This document shows, piece by piece, positions 28,964 to 38,397 of a DNA stretch of 64,000 nt. The stretch comes from Synechococcus sp. RSCCF101. Lineage in GTDB: Bacteria > Cyanobacteriota > Cyanobacteriia > PCC-6307 > Cyanobiaceae. Where the stretch lies: contig NZ_CP035632.1 in the NCBI RefSeq assembly GCF_008807075.1, forward strand, positions 2,666,001 through 2,730,000, in the 5' to 3' direction. The notes below the pieces were generated by a model. That model ran no database searches. It was not told the DNA's origin and was given only the letters and a program-made list of their open reading frames with translations. A program made the translations under genes and the position numbers. The first letter of the stretch is position 1, and the number at the start of each line of letters is the position of its first letter.

Positions 28964-30024
28964 CTGTAGCCCGCCACGAAAAGGCTGTCCCCATCTGATG
29001 GCTGGGAGCCGGGCTGGTAGGCACCGAGGCTGGCCTCGGAGTTGGCGCGCGCCCGGGCGAGCAGGGCTGCCTGCCCCGCGGCCACGTCGCTGCCGTGCCA
29101 GTGCTTGAGGCAGGACTGCTGCAGTGCACGGCCATAGGAGAAGCCCAGGTGCCAGGGGCTGCGCCTGCCCTCCCGGTTGATGGCATCGAGGTAGACGCTG
29201 GCCTCTTCCTCGCCCAGCCCGCCCGAGAGAAACAGGATGCCGGGCACCGCCGCCGGCACGGCCCGCTTCAGGGTCTGGACCGTGATCCGCCCCACCTGCC
29301 GGGGGCTCTGCAGGGCGTGATGGGAGGCTCCGGCCGTGGTCATGGAGGGCTTGAGCAGGCTGCCTTCCAGAAGAACGCCGTTCTCCGCCAGAGCCGCATA
29401 CACCGCCTTCAGCACGGCTTCCTGCCGGGCCGCCGTGGTTTCGATCGCGTGATCACCATCCATCAGGATCTCGGGTTCCACGATCGGAACCAGCCCTTCC
29501 TCCTGCACGGTACGCGCATAGCGGGCCAGGCCCCAGGCGTTCTCACGGATGGCCAGCTCCGATGGCGCCCCGGCCTCGCTGATCCGCAGCACGGCCCGCC
29601 ACTTCGCGAAACGGGCACCTCGGGCGTAGTACCGGGCGGCCCGATCCTGCAGACCGGCCAGACCCGTGCACCAGGTTTCTCCCGCACAACCACCGGCCAG
29701 GGGCTGCACGCCCATGTCCACCTTGATGCCGGGAATCAGGCCCCGCTTCTGCAGGTGCTCCACCATCGGGAGCCCGTCATCAGCATCCTGAAACAGGGTT
29801 TCTTCGTAGAGAATCACGCCGCTGATGAAGTCGGCCAGGCCGTCCGTGGTCACCAGCAGGGAGCGATAGGCCCGCCGCATCGCCTCGTTGTTCTCCACGC
29901 CCACCCCGGCCAGCCGCTTGCCGATGGTGGGTGTGGATTCATCCGCCGCCAGAAGTCCCTTCCCCGGCAAGGCGATGGCCGCAGCGGTTGCGATCAGGTC
30001 GTCGTGATGCTGAACGAGCGTCAT
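28957..30024 (-). CDS. fda: Class I fructose-bisphosphate aldolase (metal-independent)
   Basis: A 355-residue plant-type aldolase that cleaves fructose-1,6-bisphosphate and sedoheptulose-1,7-bisphosphate in glycolysis and the Calvin cycle. The Schiff-base lysine is in GSLLKPSM; the second active-site lysine is in FAKWRAV, with PIVEPEIL and LSGGLGEEEA also conserved. The ATG at 30024 gives the usual N-terminus (MTLVQHHDDLIATAAAI ... GLLAADEST). It needs no zinc, unlike the class II enzyme that cyanobacteria usually also carry. Convergent with the preceding gene (7-bp overlap). No metal-regulator box is visible upstream. Confidence 0.93.
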   Translation of the reverse strand: MTLVQHHDDLIATAAAIALPGKGLLAADESTPTIGKRLAGVGVENNEAMRRAYRSLLVTTDGLADFISGVILYEETLFQDADDGLPMVEHLQKRGLIPGIKVDMGVQPLAGGCAGETWCTGLAGLQDRAARYYARGARFAKWRAVLRISEAGAPSELAIRENAWGLARYARTVQEEGLVPIVEPEILMDGDHAIETTAARQEAVLKAVYAALAENGVLLEGSLLKPSMTTAGASHHALQSPRQVGRITVQTLKRAVPAAVPGILFLSGGLGEEEASVYLDAINREGRRSPWHLGFSYGRALQQSCLKHWHGSDVAAGQAALLARARANSEASLGAYQPGSQPSDGDSLFVAGYSY

Positions 30025-30084
30025 GGAGTGAAGACTCGGGTCGGGTGGACCAATGACTGCAAGGATTTGTGCTTGCCTGGCCAT

Positions 30085-30528
30085 CCTACGGATGAGGGGC
30101 TTCCTGTTTCAAGAGCGCAAGAGTGGAGCGGGAATCGCTTGATGGATTGACTCTATCTGATCTAATCCCTACGACTCAGGCTGGTGGCGCGTGATTGAAC
30201 TCTGTTTTCATCATCTTATGTGGCGCTGGCCAATCATCTGTATTGTATTGCTGCTTCGGCGATAGGAGGTGGGTGAACTCCGTTTCGGCAGTGCAAAAAT
30301 GCCTCATTGACGCTCCTGATGTGAATGGCGCCAGTGCTGCAGCGGATTGTGACGTACCAGTTCCCATCTCGACATGTCGCTTGATCTCTTTTTAGGGCTG
30401 GCGTCAGCACGTCACGTGGCTCAGCCTTCCGCGCCCGTTGGGATGTCGAGAATCATGCCCACCGTCGACTTGGTCGTGTCGGCTCTTGTTGCGATCGCCC
30501 GGGCCTCCACCCTGCCGCTGGTGAGGCG
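30085..30528. other. Intergenic region before the haemagglutinin-like gene
   Basis: About 440 bases, noticeably richer in A and T than the window average. Only short, unconvincing open frames. A TTGACT at about 30146 could be a -35 element but I see no strong -10. Probably holds the promoter and 5' leader of the large exoprotein gene. Confidence 0.5.
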
Positions 30529-33500
30529 ATGCTGATTCTGGCCAGCCGGCAGACCCTGCAGCGCCTGGCCATCCCCGTTGGTCTCGCGCCCCTGCTCCTG
30601 GCCGCCAGCCTCGGCAGCGGTGTCGCCCGGGCCGGTGAGATCAAGGGTGCCTCCGGCCTCCAGAGTCTCGGCTCGGTCATCAACGGCATCCGCAACGGCT
30701 CCTGCACCGCCGGTCACTGCTCCATCACCGGTGGCACCGGCGCCGGCAGCAACCTCTTTCACCGTTTCGAAAAATTCGACACACGCGGCGCCATCAGCGG
30801 TGCCTCGATCAACAACGATTCCTTCTCCAACGTCATCGTCGGCGTCATCGATCCCGCCGGCAGCTTCATCAACAAGATGGTCGCCCTCTCCAGCAAGGGC
30901 AATCTCTTCTGGCTCTCTCCCGGCGGCATCTCCCTCACCGCCGGTGGCGGCTTCACCAACGTCGCCACACTCCAGCTCAGCACCGCCACCACACTCGCCG
31001 TCGGCTCCGGTTTCTTTGACGTCTACGGCAGCACCGCCTCACAGGTCGCCGGTCTCCGCGGCATCCCCATCCCAGGCTCACCTGGCCTGAGCACCGATCC
31101 CGCCAGCCTTTCCGCCATCGGCCTCTCGGCCAACGGAGACCTGACCATCGACGATGGCCTGCTCACCGTTGATCACTCCCTCCTCCTCGATTCACAGGGC
31201 GGTCATCTCCTCCTTAACGCCAGCAGCCTCTCCGCAGACGGCGGAACGATCGCCCTGGCCGGACGCTCCGTCTCGCTCGAGTCCTCCAGCCTCGATGTCA
31301 GCAATGACATCGGCAGCGGTGGATTGGTGTCGATCGATGCGGCTGACATCGTCATCGCCTCCAGCTCCATCAACGCCAGTGGCGCCACCGCCGGCGGCTC
31401 CATCTCCATCGCCGCCACGGGCAGCGTCAACCTCAGCGATTCCGATCTGACCGCCATCGGAGGGGATGGCAGTGGTGGAGAGGGCAGCAGCGGCGGGCAA
31501 CCGGCAGGAGGGGCGGCACCGGACACCGCAGAACCTCTCGTCGCCAATCCGGCACAGGCGACAGAGAACGATGCGCTGGCCGTGGAACCCACCGCGGCGA
31601 CAACGACCGGGGGTGGGGACCCCGCCGCAGCAGAGCGTGCCGAGATCCCACAGCCAGCGGCAGACGCTCAGACACAGCCAGAGACCAACCCGGGCGCCGC
31701 GGACTCCGCTCAGCTCTCCTCAGCCGCTGCCGCAGCATCTGCAGACGCTGCAGACGGGATGGGCCTCACCGCAGAGGCTGGACACAACCCCGGCAGCGGA
31801 ACCGGCTCTGCTGCCGCTCCTGCGACCGCCGCGCCCCCGGCCACCGCCTCCGCGCCGGGTGGATCCATCGCCATCGCTGCCGCTGACATCACCATCTCCG
31901 GCGGACGCCTCGACGCCTCCGGCGCCACCGCCGGCACCAGCAGCACCGGCAGCGGCGCCGTCCGCACCGACACCACAACCGCCGGCAGCTGGAGCCGATC
32001 GCTCCAGAGCACCGGTCTGGTCAGCCAGATGGATCAGGCCCTCAGCCAGCAGGACGCCCGTCCCGCAGTGCCCGATCCCGCCGCGGCAGAGCCCCTCACT
32101 GCAGACACCCTGGTCGGTGGTGACGCCATGCCGGCAGCACCCTCGCAGCAGCAGACCGCCTCACCTGCACCAGACGCTCCAGTCACTGCCACTGCCACTG
32201 CAGCCAGCTCAGACCCGGCAACCCCGCCCGCTGCCCAGCCGGCCGGCTCAGACGAAACAACCACAACAACAACAGCAGCAGCGGCAGCACCGACGCCCGC
32301 CGCAGCCATGGCGGCACCCCAACCGCTGCCCGGCGGTGGTGACATCACCCTCCAGGCCGCAGACACCCTCACCCTCACCGGCGCCACCCTCACCGCCAGC
32401 GGCTCAGGGCCCCAGGCCCGCGGCGGCTCGATCCTCCTGGAAGCAGACGCCATCGCCCTGGCCGCCAGCTCCATCGATGCCAGTGGCACCACCGGTGGTG
32501 GCCACATCCAGATCGGTGGCGGACGGCGCGGTGAGGACACCTCCATCCGCAATGCCTCCACCCTCACGGCCAGTGCCGACACCACCATCAGCGTTGAGGC
32601 CACAACCGCTGGCGATGGCGGTGAGCTGATCCTCTATGCCTCAGACGTCGCCTCCATCGATGCGCAGCTCTCCGCCACAGGCGGTGCCGACTCCGGTGAC
32701 GGCGGCTTCATTGAAACCTCCGCCGGACTCCTCAGTGTCACCCAGGCACCGGATACATCAGCCGCCAACGGCAATGCAGGTACATGGCTCATTGATCCCT
32801 ACGACATCATTATTGCTGATCGAGTCAATTCGAATGTGCGTACTGGTGTCGATGGCAACGGGAATCAGGTGGTGAACGCCACGGCCTCCCCCAGTCTGAT
32901 CAGTGCTGCTGAACTCTCTCGTTCGCTGGATGCCGGCGGTCGAGTGGTGATCGATACGATCGGATCAGGCCTTCAGAGCGGTGATATCATTATCTCAGCT
33001 CCGATTGTCACGTCATCCGGTCAGGATGGTGCTGACTTGGTCTTCATCGCGGATGGCCTGATTCATCTTGATGCTGATATCCGTTCCACGGGCTCGCCGC
33101 TGCAGGTGGCATTCACCACCAATGCCGATAACAGCCCGCGCGGTCCTGCCGGGCTTCGATGGGGGGATGCCGTTCTTGATCTCAGAGGCGGCGAGGCCCG
33201 TGTGTTCAATGGCCTGACGGCTGAGCCCAGCGGAGACGTCCGGATCTGGGCAGGCCAGGCTGCCGTCGCCAGCGGCACAACAGTGAAGGCGGCCTCAACT
33301 GAACTCCTGAAGGCCAGCCTGCGTGTTGACGGGGAGTACGCCAACTCCGGGACCTTTGTGGCAGAGGCCGCGACCATTGGTGGAGAGGGCCTGATTCGTC
33401 TCAATGGTCCAACGGCCTTCTCAGATCTCGTCCTGGAAGGAGTGGCGACGATTGATGTGGATGGACCGCTCTCCATCTCCGGCACGAACCGCCTCGATGG

Positions 33501-35280
33501 TGTCCAGCTCAGCCATGCGGATCGGTCTGGGGGGTCTGTGATGGCGTCCGGAGCTTCTCTCACCCTTGACGGCAATGCTTTGTTCCGGATCGAGCCTGGC
33601 GCCGAGCTCATTGCAGAGGTGGCAGAGAGCCAGATCACGACGATCCGCCATGAGAGGGGATCTCGCGGCAGGGTGCTGGTCCACGGGACTCTTCAGAAAC
33701 GGGGAGCGGGTGATCTCTTGCTTGGGGATCTCCACGAGCTTGAGGTGGTGATCAAGGAGGGAACGATCTCGATTCATTCGGGACCGGTCACCATCGGCTC
33801 AGGCACGCGGTTCACCCAGGCGGGGCGAGTGGAGCTCATCGGTGCCGCTGCGCGTCTGGTCAGTGGAGGCTTTACCAATTCCGGGACCATCGTCGGTACA
33901 GGTCGCCTGGATCTGCAGGGAGGAACACTCCTGAACCATGGAGTTCTTTCTCCCGGGCCACCACGTCGAGTGGAAACCGGTGCCATTGGCACCCTGAGTC
34001 TGAGAGGGCACTACGTGCAGAGCCCTTCTGGGACACTGCAGCTTGATCTTGGCGGCACGTCGGAAGGCGCCTCCGATCGAGTTGTTGTGGGAGGGCATGC
34101 CACCCTTTCAGGCGAGCTTTCGGTGTCTCTGGCCAAGGGCTATCAGCCGCAGGAGGGCGATCAGTTCGTCGTTCTGAACAGCGGTGGAGGCGTACGCGGT
34201 GAGTGGTCGTCGCAGTCCCTGCCTGCGGGCCTCTCCAGCCAACTGCGTCCTCAGGCCGCACCCCGGTCGCTCGTTCTGCTCGTGGCTCCCGAGAACGGCA
34301 GCCCTCCCACCCCCTCTCCACCCAGCCCCGTTCCCCCTCCGGCGCCATTGGCGGGAATGACTCAGAGGCCGCCGCAGGAAGGTGATTCTCCCGGGGGGCC
34401 AGCTCAGCCACCTCTCCCTCCTTCACCAGGCTTCGGTCGTCCCGATCTCGTTGACGGCGCAGGCTCTGGCGTAGATGGAGGCTCCACGCAACCCACAAGG
34501 GAATCGGACAACAGGTCGTCGCCGACTCCGGGAGGCAGGCTTCCCCGTCGGACCATGAATGCCGCAGATCGGTCAGGAGGACCGCGGTTTCGTCCTGCAG
34601 GCAGGGACGAGCGACCTTCCGGGCCTGTTCCACAACAGCCCCCGCGGTCGAAGCCACAAGGGGTTGGTGAGGCAGTCACGCGGGGAGCCTTGGCGGAAAC
34701 CCAGAGCAGACCACGATCCCTCAACAGACCGACGGCCGATCCCGGGACTCCGCCTGGGCCCAGGGTCGCCGCGAGAAGGACTGCGGTTGAGCGTCCGGTG
34801 GCCCCGCCGTTGTCGCTGCAACTCGGTACCAGCGAGCTCGCCCTCGCCGAGCCCGAACTGGACCCGCAGGCAACGCAGAGCCAGCCGGGAAGGGCTGCTC
34901 CAGCGCCGTCCTCCACGCGTTCTGGCGCTTCTGCCGAGACAGCCGAACCTCAATCCGACCCCTCCCCGGAGCGAGACGCCTCTCAGACGCGTGAGGGCCC
35001 TGAGGACCGGAAGACCGCGGCCGTCTCTCGATGGCCGAGCCCGACCGTTCTTGAGACTCTCACCGTTCAGGTTCTTTCATCGATGCAAGCCACCGCAAGC
35101 TTCAGTGAATCGGAGAGGCGTTCCAGGGCGTTGATGGTGGAGTTGCTGAACCTGGCGCCTTCTTCAGCAGGCTCCCGACCCGTCGGCCCCGAGGAGGTCC
35201 CGGCGCCTGACGCACTGCAACGCACACTGATCAATGCGATGCAACTCGTGCGTCAGCGCATTCATGCGCTCCATCGATGA
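30529..35280 (+). CDS. TPS-domain filamentous-haemagglutinin-like exoprotein
   Basis: A 1583-residue secreted protein. Signal peptide 1-35 (cleavage after ARA), then a TPS secretion domain at about 40-150 with the family hallmarks NLFHRFEKFDT and GNLFWLSPGGISL. Beta-helix-like repeats follow (GGHLLLNASSLSADGGTIAL, GGSISIAA). A Pro/Ala/Thr/Gln-rich low-complexity block sits at about 320-600, more helix repeats run to about 1240, and a Pro/Arg-rich region and short helical C-terminus close it. TpsA-type proteins need an outer-membrane TpsB partner, which is not in the window. Likely a cell-surface adhesin or spacer. Base composition changes within the gene (AT-richer from about 32,800) suggest mosaic origin. 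Confidence 0.85.
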   Translation: MLILASRQTLQRLAIPVGLAPLLLAASLGSGVARAGEIKGASGLQSLGSVINGIRNGSCTAGHCSITGGTGAGSNLFHRFEKFDTRGAISGASINNDSFSNVIVGVIDPAGSFINKMVALSSKGNLFWLSPGGISLTAGGGFTNVATLQLSTATTLAVGSGFFDVYGSTASQVAGLRGIPIPGSPGLSTDPASLSAIGLSANGDLTIDDGLLTVDHSLLLDSQGGHLLLNASSLSADGGTIALAGRSVSLESSSLDVSNDIGSGGLVSIDAADIVIASSSINASGATAGGSISIAATGSVNLSDSDLTAIGGDGSGGEGSSGGQPAGGAAPDTAEPLVANPAQATENDALAVEPTAATTTGGGDPAAAERAEIPQPAADAQTQPETNPGAADSAQLSSAAAAASADAADGMGLTAEAGHNPGSGTGSAAAPATAAPPATASAPGGSIAIAAADITISGGRLDASGATAGTSSTGSGAVRTDTTTAGSWSRSLQSTGLVSQMDQALSQQDARPAVPDPAAAEPLTADTLVGGDAMPAAPSQQQTASPAPDAPVTATATAASSDPATPPAAQPAGSDETTTTTTAAAAAPTPAAAMAAPQPLPGGGDITLQAADTLTLTGATLTASGSGPQARGGSILLEADAIALAASSIDASGTTGGGHIQIGGGRRGEDTSIRNASTLTASADTTISVEATTAGDGGELILYASDVASIDAQLSATGGADSGDGGFIETSAGLLSVTQAPDTSAANGNAGTWLIDPYDIIIADRVNSNVRTGVDGNGNQVVNATASPSLISAAELSRSLDAGGRVVIDTIGSGLQSGDIIISAPIVTSSGQDGADLVFIADGLIHLDADIRSTGSPLQVAFTTNADNSPRGPAGLRWGDAVLDLRGGEARVFNGLTAEPSGDVRIWAGQAAVASGTTVKAASTELLKASLRVDGEYANSGTFVAEAATIGGEGLIRLNGPTAFSDLVLEGVATIDVDGPLSISGTNRLDGVQLSHADRSGGSVMASGASLTLDGNALFRIEPGAELIAEVAESQITTIRHERGSRGRVLVHGTLQKRGAGDLLLGDLHELEVVIKEGTISIHSGPVTIGSGTRFTQAGRVELIGAAARLVSGGFTNSGTIVGTGRLDLQGGTLLNHGVLSPGPPRRVETGAIGTLSLRGHYVQSPSGTLQLDLGGTSEGASDRVVVGGHATLSGELSVSLAKGYQPQEGDQFVVLNSGGGVRGEWSSQSLPAGLSSQLRPQAAPRSLVLLVAPENGSPPTPSPPSPVPPPAPLAGMTQRPPQEGDSPGGPAQPPLPPSPGFGRPDLVDGAGSGVDGGSTQPTRESDNRSSPTPGGRLPRRTMNAADRSGGPRFRPAGRDERPSGPVPQQPPRSKPQGVGEAVTRGALAETQSRPRSLNRPTADPGTPPGPRVAARRTAVERPVAPPLSLQLGTSELALAEPELDPQATQSQPGRAAPAPSSTRSGASAETAEPQSDPSPERDASQTREGPEDRKTAAVSRWPSPTVLETLTVQVLSSMQATASFSESERRSRALMVELLNLAPSSAGSRPVGPEEVPAPDALQRTLINAMQLVRQRIHALHR

Positions 35281-35558
35281 CAGGCCCATGCATCAGAACG
35301 ACCTGCCGTCGAGCTGATCAGGCTGTTGGGATCGGTGCGTCGCAGCACCACGGAACCGACGTTGGATAGCGCAATGCCCACCATCCTGTTGCAGAGCGTC
35401 GCAACGCGTTGGGCTCCATCATGGCGCTCCAGATTGACCGAGAGGCCGGCATCGCAGGACATGGATGCCGTGCCTCGCGCCCTCGATCGACTGTGGTTGC
35501 ACTGTCCCCCTGAGAGCCGTGGCTCAAGTGATGGACCCGGATGCGAGCAGATCTCTGT

Positions 35559-36311
35559 TCAACCCCGGGCAGCGCTGGAGTCGGGAACAGTCCGATGCAG
35601 CCACTGATCGGCCGATGCGACATCGGCCTCCTCGAAGAAGCGCGTGTCCGCCTCGGTGAAGCGGGAGAGAAGGCGCTCCAGACCCTTCTGCCAGCGCCGG
35701 GACCCCACCACCGCCACGGCCCTTGGGATGTGCCGGTGTTCACGGAACAGGCTGAGGTGGTCCGCCATGGCGCCCAGTCCGAACCAGCCATCGAACTCCC
35801 GCAGATCGATCAGCAGCCGAACCGGCTCGGTGTGGCTGAACTCGGCGGCCAGCTCACGGTCGATGCGCTGGTAGCTGCTGCTCTCGAGCTGGCCGATCAG
35901 GCGGAGTCGCACCACGCCGTCGCTGCTGTCCAGATGGATCGTGCCCAGGGATTCCGCCAGCCAGCGCCGGGCATCCGTTGCCTGGTCGGTGGGGAAGCAG
36001 TGCATCGGGCAGGGCATCAGCGCGGCCATGGCCTGCGTCGCTGTCTTCAACCAGCCCACATCGGTGACCACGGCGATCCGCTCGAAGCCGCGCCAGTGGT
36101 GCACGGCAGTTTTCATGTCGTCCCAGACCGCGCCAAGGGCGTAGCCCTGGAAATCGTCGGGAAAGCACATGAGCATCCGCACCCGGTCGTGCTCGTGCAA
36201 TGCCGTTTCGAGGGCCGGCACCAGCACGGTGTCGTAGTCCTCACCGCGAACCTCGCCGCTGAACACGAAGCCGAGCGTTCCCCCCGGCAGATCCTGCATC
36301 AGTTCGATCAT
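35559..36311 (-). CDS. Tandem SpoIIAA/STAS-like protein
   Basis: A 250-residue cytoplasmic protein made of two similar domains. Domain 1 (residues about 1-122) has LGFVFSGEVRGEDYDTVLVP ... RMLMCFPDDFQGYALGAVWDD; domain 2 (about 126-245) has RLRLIGQLESSSYQRIDREL ... RLLIDLREFDGWFGLGAMADH. Both match the SpoIIAA-like (DUF3478) pattern, which folds as a STAS domain. Each ends with a WQKGLERLL / RHWRGFERIAVV-type helix. Duplication within one chain is unusual. Ligand and role unknown. Confidence 0.8.
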   Translation of the reverse strand: MIELMQDLPGGTLGFVFSGEVRGEDYDTVLVPALETALHEHDRVRMLMCFPDDFQGYALGAVWDDMKTAVHHWRGFERIAVVTDVGWLKTATQAMAALMPCPMHCFPTDQATDARRWLAESLGTIHLDSSDGVVRLRLIGQLESSSYQRIDRELAAEFSHTEPVRLLIDLREFDGWFGLGAMADHLSLFREHRHIPRAVAVVGSRRWQKGLERLLSRFTEADTRFFEEADVASADQWLHRTVPDSSAARG

Positions 36312-36779
36312 GACGTCATCCTTCGCCTGTCTGAAACCTAGGAACGTTGTGGCTCAACCCCCAATGGGTCTGAGCGATTCCTTCATGGGCAACGGCGCCG
36401 GGCAGTCGTTCGTTCCGGTCGCGGTGCCATCACGGCGTCCTGTCGCGATTCAGCGAAGGACATCAGCCAGGTGATGTTGAGCTGGCAGTGCAGCACCATG
36501 GGCTGTAGGCGGCATCTGGATGGTGTGGTGATCGCGTCGCTTGGATCTCTCTCAAGCATTGAGACGTGATCGACCGCCGTGGTCATCAATCAACGGCCCA
36601 TCTCCGCTCTGCCTGAGGCCGGGGCTCCGGGTTCGCTGCGGCGTGAGTACGGCGGCTCGATGCTGCGGATGTCTCCGCCCTCATCAGCATCCGGGTCCAC
36701 GGCCGCATCCCGATACGATCGTGTGGTGCAGAGTGCGGCCAGACCTCTCGCGGCACTCATCCGTTTCAGGCCAGAACCC
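36312..36779. other. Intergenic region, no gene seen
   Basis: About 468 bases between the divergent SpoIIAA-like and transglutaminase genes. Short open frames exist on both strands but none has a convincing start, RBS or recognisable sequence. The transglutaminase frame is open back to 36579, so part of this could be coding. Confidence 0.5.
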
Positions 36780-37666
36780 GTGCGGTTTCAGATTGATCAC
36801 GTCACCACCTACCGCTACGACCGGCCGGTCACCCTGTCGCCCCACCTGCTCAGGCTGCAGCCCCGCACGGACCCGACCCAGCGGGTCCTCAACGCATTGC
36901 TGACGCTGGATCCTTCGCCCACCCGCTGCATCGAGACCATCGATCTCGATGGCAACACCGTCACGCGTGTTCTCTTCCCCGACACACCGCTCACCAGCCT
37001 GCGGGTGCAGATGCGCTGTGAGGTGGAAACCCTGCGCAGCAATCCATTCGATTTCCTTCTGGAGCCCTGGGCCACACGCCTGCCGTTGCAGGCCTCGGCC
37101 CCCCTGCAGCAGCAACTGCTGCCGTATCTCGGGGGGGGGCGGCGAACTTTCCAGCGCTGGACCCGGTGGCGGTGCAACTGGCTCATGAGCTCTGGCACGA
37201 GACGGCCGCTGACCCCCTGGCCTTCCTCTGGCAACTGAACCAGCGCATCTTTGATCGCTGCAGCCATGAGGTTCGCCACCAGGGGGACCCCTATCCCCCC
37301 TCCGTCACCTGGAGCTCCCGCCAGGGCTCCTGCCGCGACATGGCGGTGCTCTTCATGGACGTGTGCCGGGCCATGGGCCTGGCCTGTCGTTTCGTGAGCG
37401 GCTACCAGGAAGGAGACCCCGATTGGGAATACCGCCACCTCCATGCCTGGGTGGAGGTGTATCTCCCCGGGGGCGGTTGGCGGGGCTATGACCCCACCCA
37501 TGGCCTGGCGGTGGCCGACCGTCACATCGCCCTGGTGGCAGCCCCCTGCTCCCGCCTCACGGCTCCGGTCTCAGGGAACCTGCGATCGGGCATCGGTGCT
37601 GTCGCCCATCTGGAGCATCAGCTGAGCATTGCTTGTCAGGCGGCCCAGTCGCCTGCGGCTGCCTGA
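36780..37666 (+). pseudogene. Transglutaminase-like protease, frameshifted at a 9-G run
   Basis: Two overlapping frames encode one transglutaminase-family protein. The first (GTG at 36780) supplies the N-terminal beta domain (VRFQIDHVTTYRYDRPVTLSPHLLRLQPR) and reaches QQLLPYLGGG. The second supplies the catalytic core with Cys in GSCRDMAVLFMDVCR, His in HLHAWVEVYLPGGGW and Asp in YDPTHG. The switch point is the run of nine G at 37131-37139: seven or ten G would restore one frame of about 295 residues. The catalytic triad is intact. Either a phase-variable tract or a sequencing indel. The exact start is uncertain. Confidence 0.88.
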
Positions 37667-37771
37667 CCCGGATCGGCTCCTGGACGGTGACCCCGGTCGT
37701 GGCTACCGCTGGGGTGATGAACGGATGCCGTGGGCCGGTTCCGAGCTCCGGTGTACTGCAGGAGGTGGGTG

Positions 37772-38266
37772 ATGGATCGCTTCACAGGTTTCCTTGCAGC
37801 GGGTTCGACCCGCTGCAGCCGGACGGGCTCCGGCCACAGCCACGGCAGCAAGCCAGAGGGGTTCACCCTCGTGGAACTGGTGGTGACGGTGGCCATCCTC
37901 GGCATTCTCTCGGCCGTGGCGATTCCCCAGTATCTGGGAGTGATGGACCGGTCTGACCGCAAGGCAAAGGTGGCGGAGACGGTGGCTGTGGCCAAGGAAT
38001 GCGCCGCGCTGAATGCTGGGGGGCCAGCAGGCAGGCAGGTGGCGTTGGTCAATCCCTTCCGGGGATACAACACTCCATTCCAGACGTGTGGCGGAACCAC
38101 CCCGCGGGGTTTTCAGTTCTTCATCTCGGAGCGCTTCAATTCGCCTGGCCCTGTGACCTGCATGGGTGAAGCATTCGCCAATGCCAGAGGTGTGCTGATC
38201 TTTGTGATGAACGATCGGAACACCCAGCGACATTTCCGAACACGACTGCTCTGCCGGGCCTCGTGA
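37772..38266 (+). CDS. Type IV pilin-like protein, copy 1
   Basis: A 164-residue protein with a class III (prepilin) signal: basic leader of 30 residues, cleavage site G30/F31, Glu at +5 (E35), and hydrophobic helix FTLVELVVTVAILGILSAVA. Four cysteines in the mature part (KEC, TCGG, VTCMG, LLCR) probably form two disulphides. The ATG follows GGAGGTGGGTG. A second, similar gene follows 130 bases later; the two share the region upstream of the start. Likely minor or major pilin, or pseudopilin. Confidence 0.88.
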   Translation: MDRFTGFLAAGSTRCSRTGSGHSHGSKPEGFTLVELVVTVAILGILSAVAIPQYLGVMDRSDRKAKVAETVAVAKECAALNAGGPAGRQVALVNPFRGYNTPFQTCGGTTPRGFQFFISERFNSPGPVTCMGEAFANARGVLIFVMNDRNTQRHFRTRLLCRAS

Positions 38267-38397
38267 CGAGGCCCCTTCCCTGCGGGAGTGCCAGCGTGGA
38301 GTCCCATGGACACCGTGCGAAGGCCTGGCTAAGGCTGGGGTGAAGGACGGATGCCGCTGGTCGTCACCGGCTTGCGGCCAACTGCAGGAGGTGGGTG

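Noticed and set aside
30195-30395. 66-codon ORF upstream of the haemagglutinin-like gene
   Set aside because: No RBS, no recognisable sequence and cysteine-rich random-looking composition in an AT-richer leader region.
35262-35462. Minus-strand ORF after the haemagglutinin-like gene with protein-like text (DGAQRVATLCNRMVGIALSN)
   Set aside because: It overlaps the convergent gene, has no clear RBS and its N-terminal end is not protein-like; at best a remnant. Not enough to call a gene.
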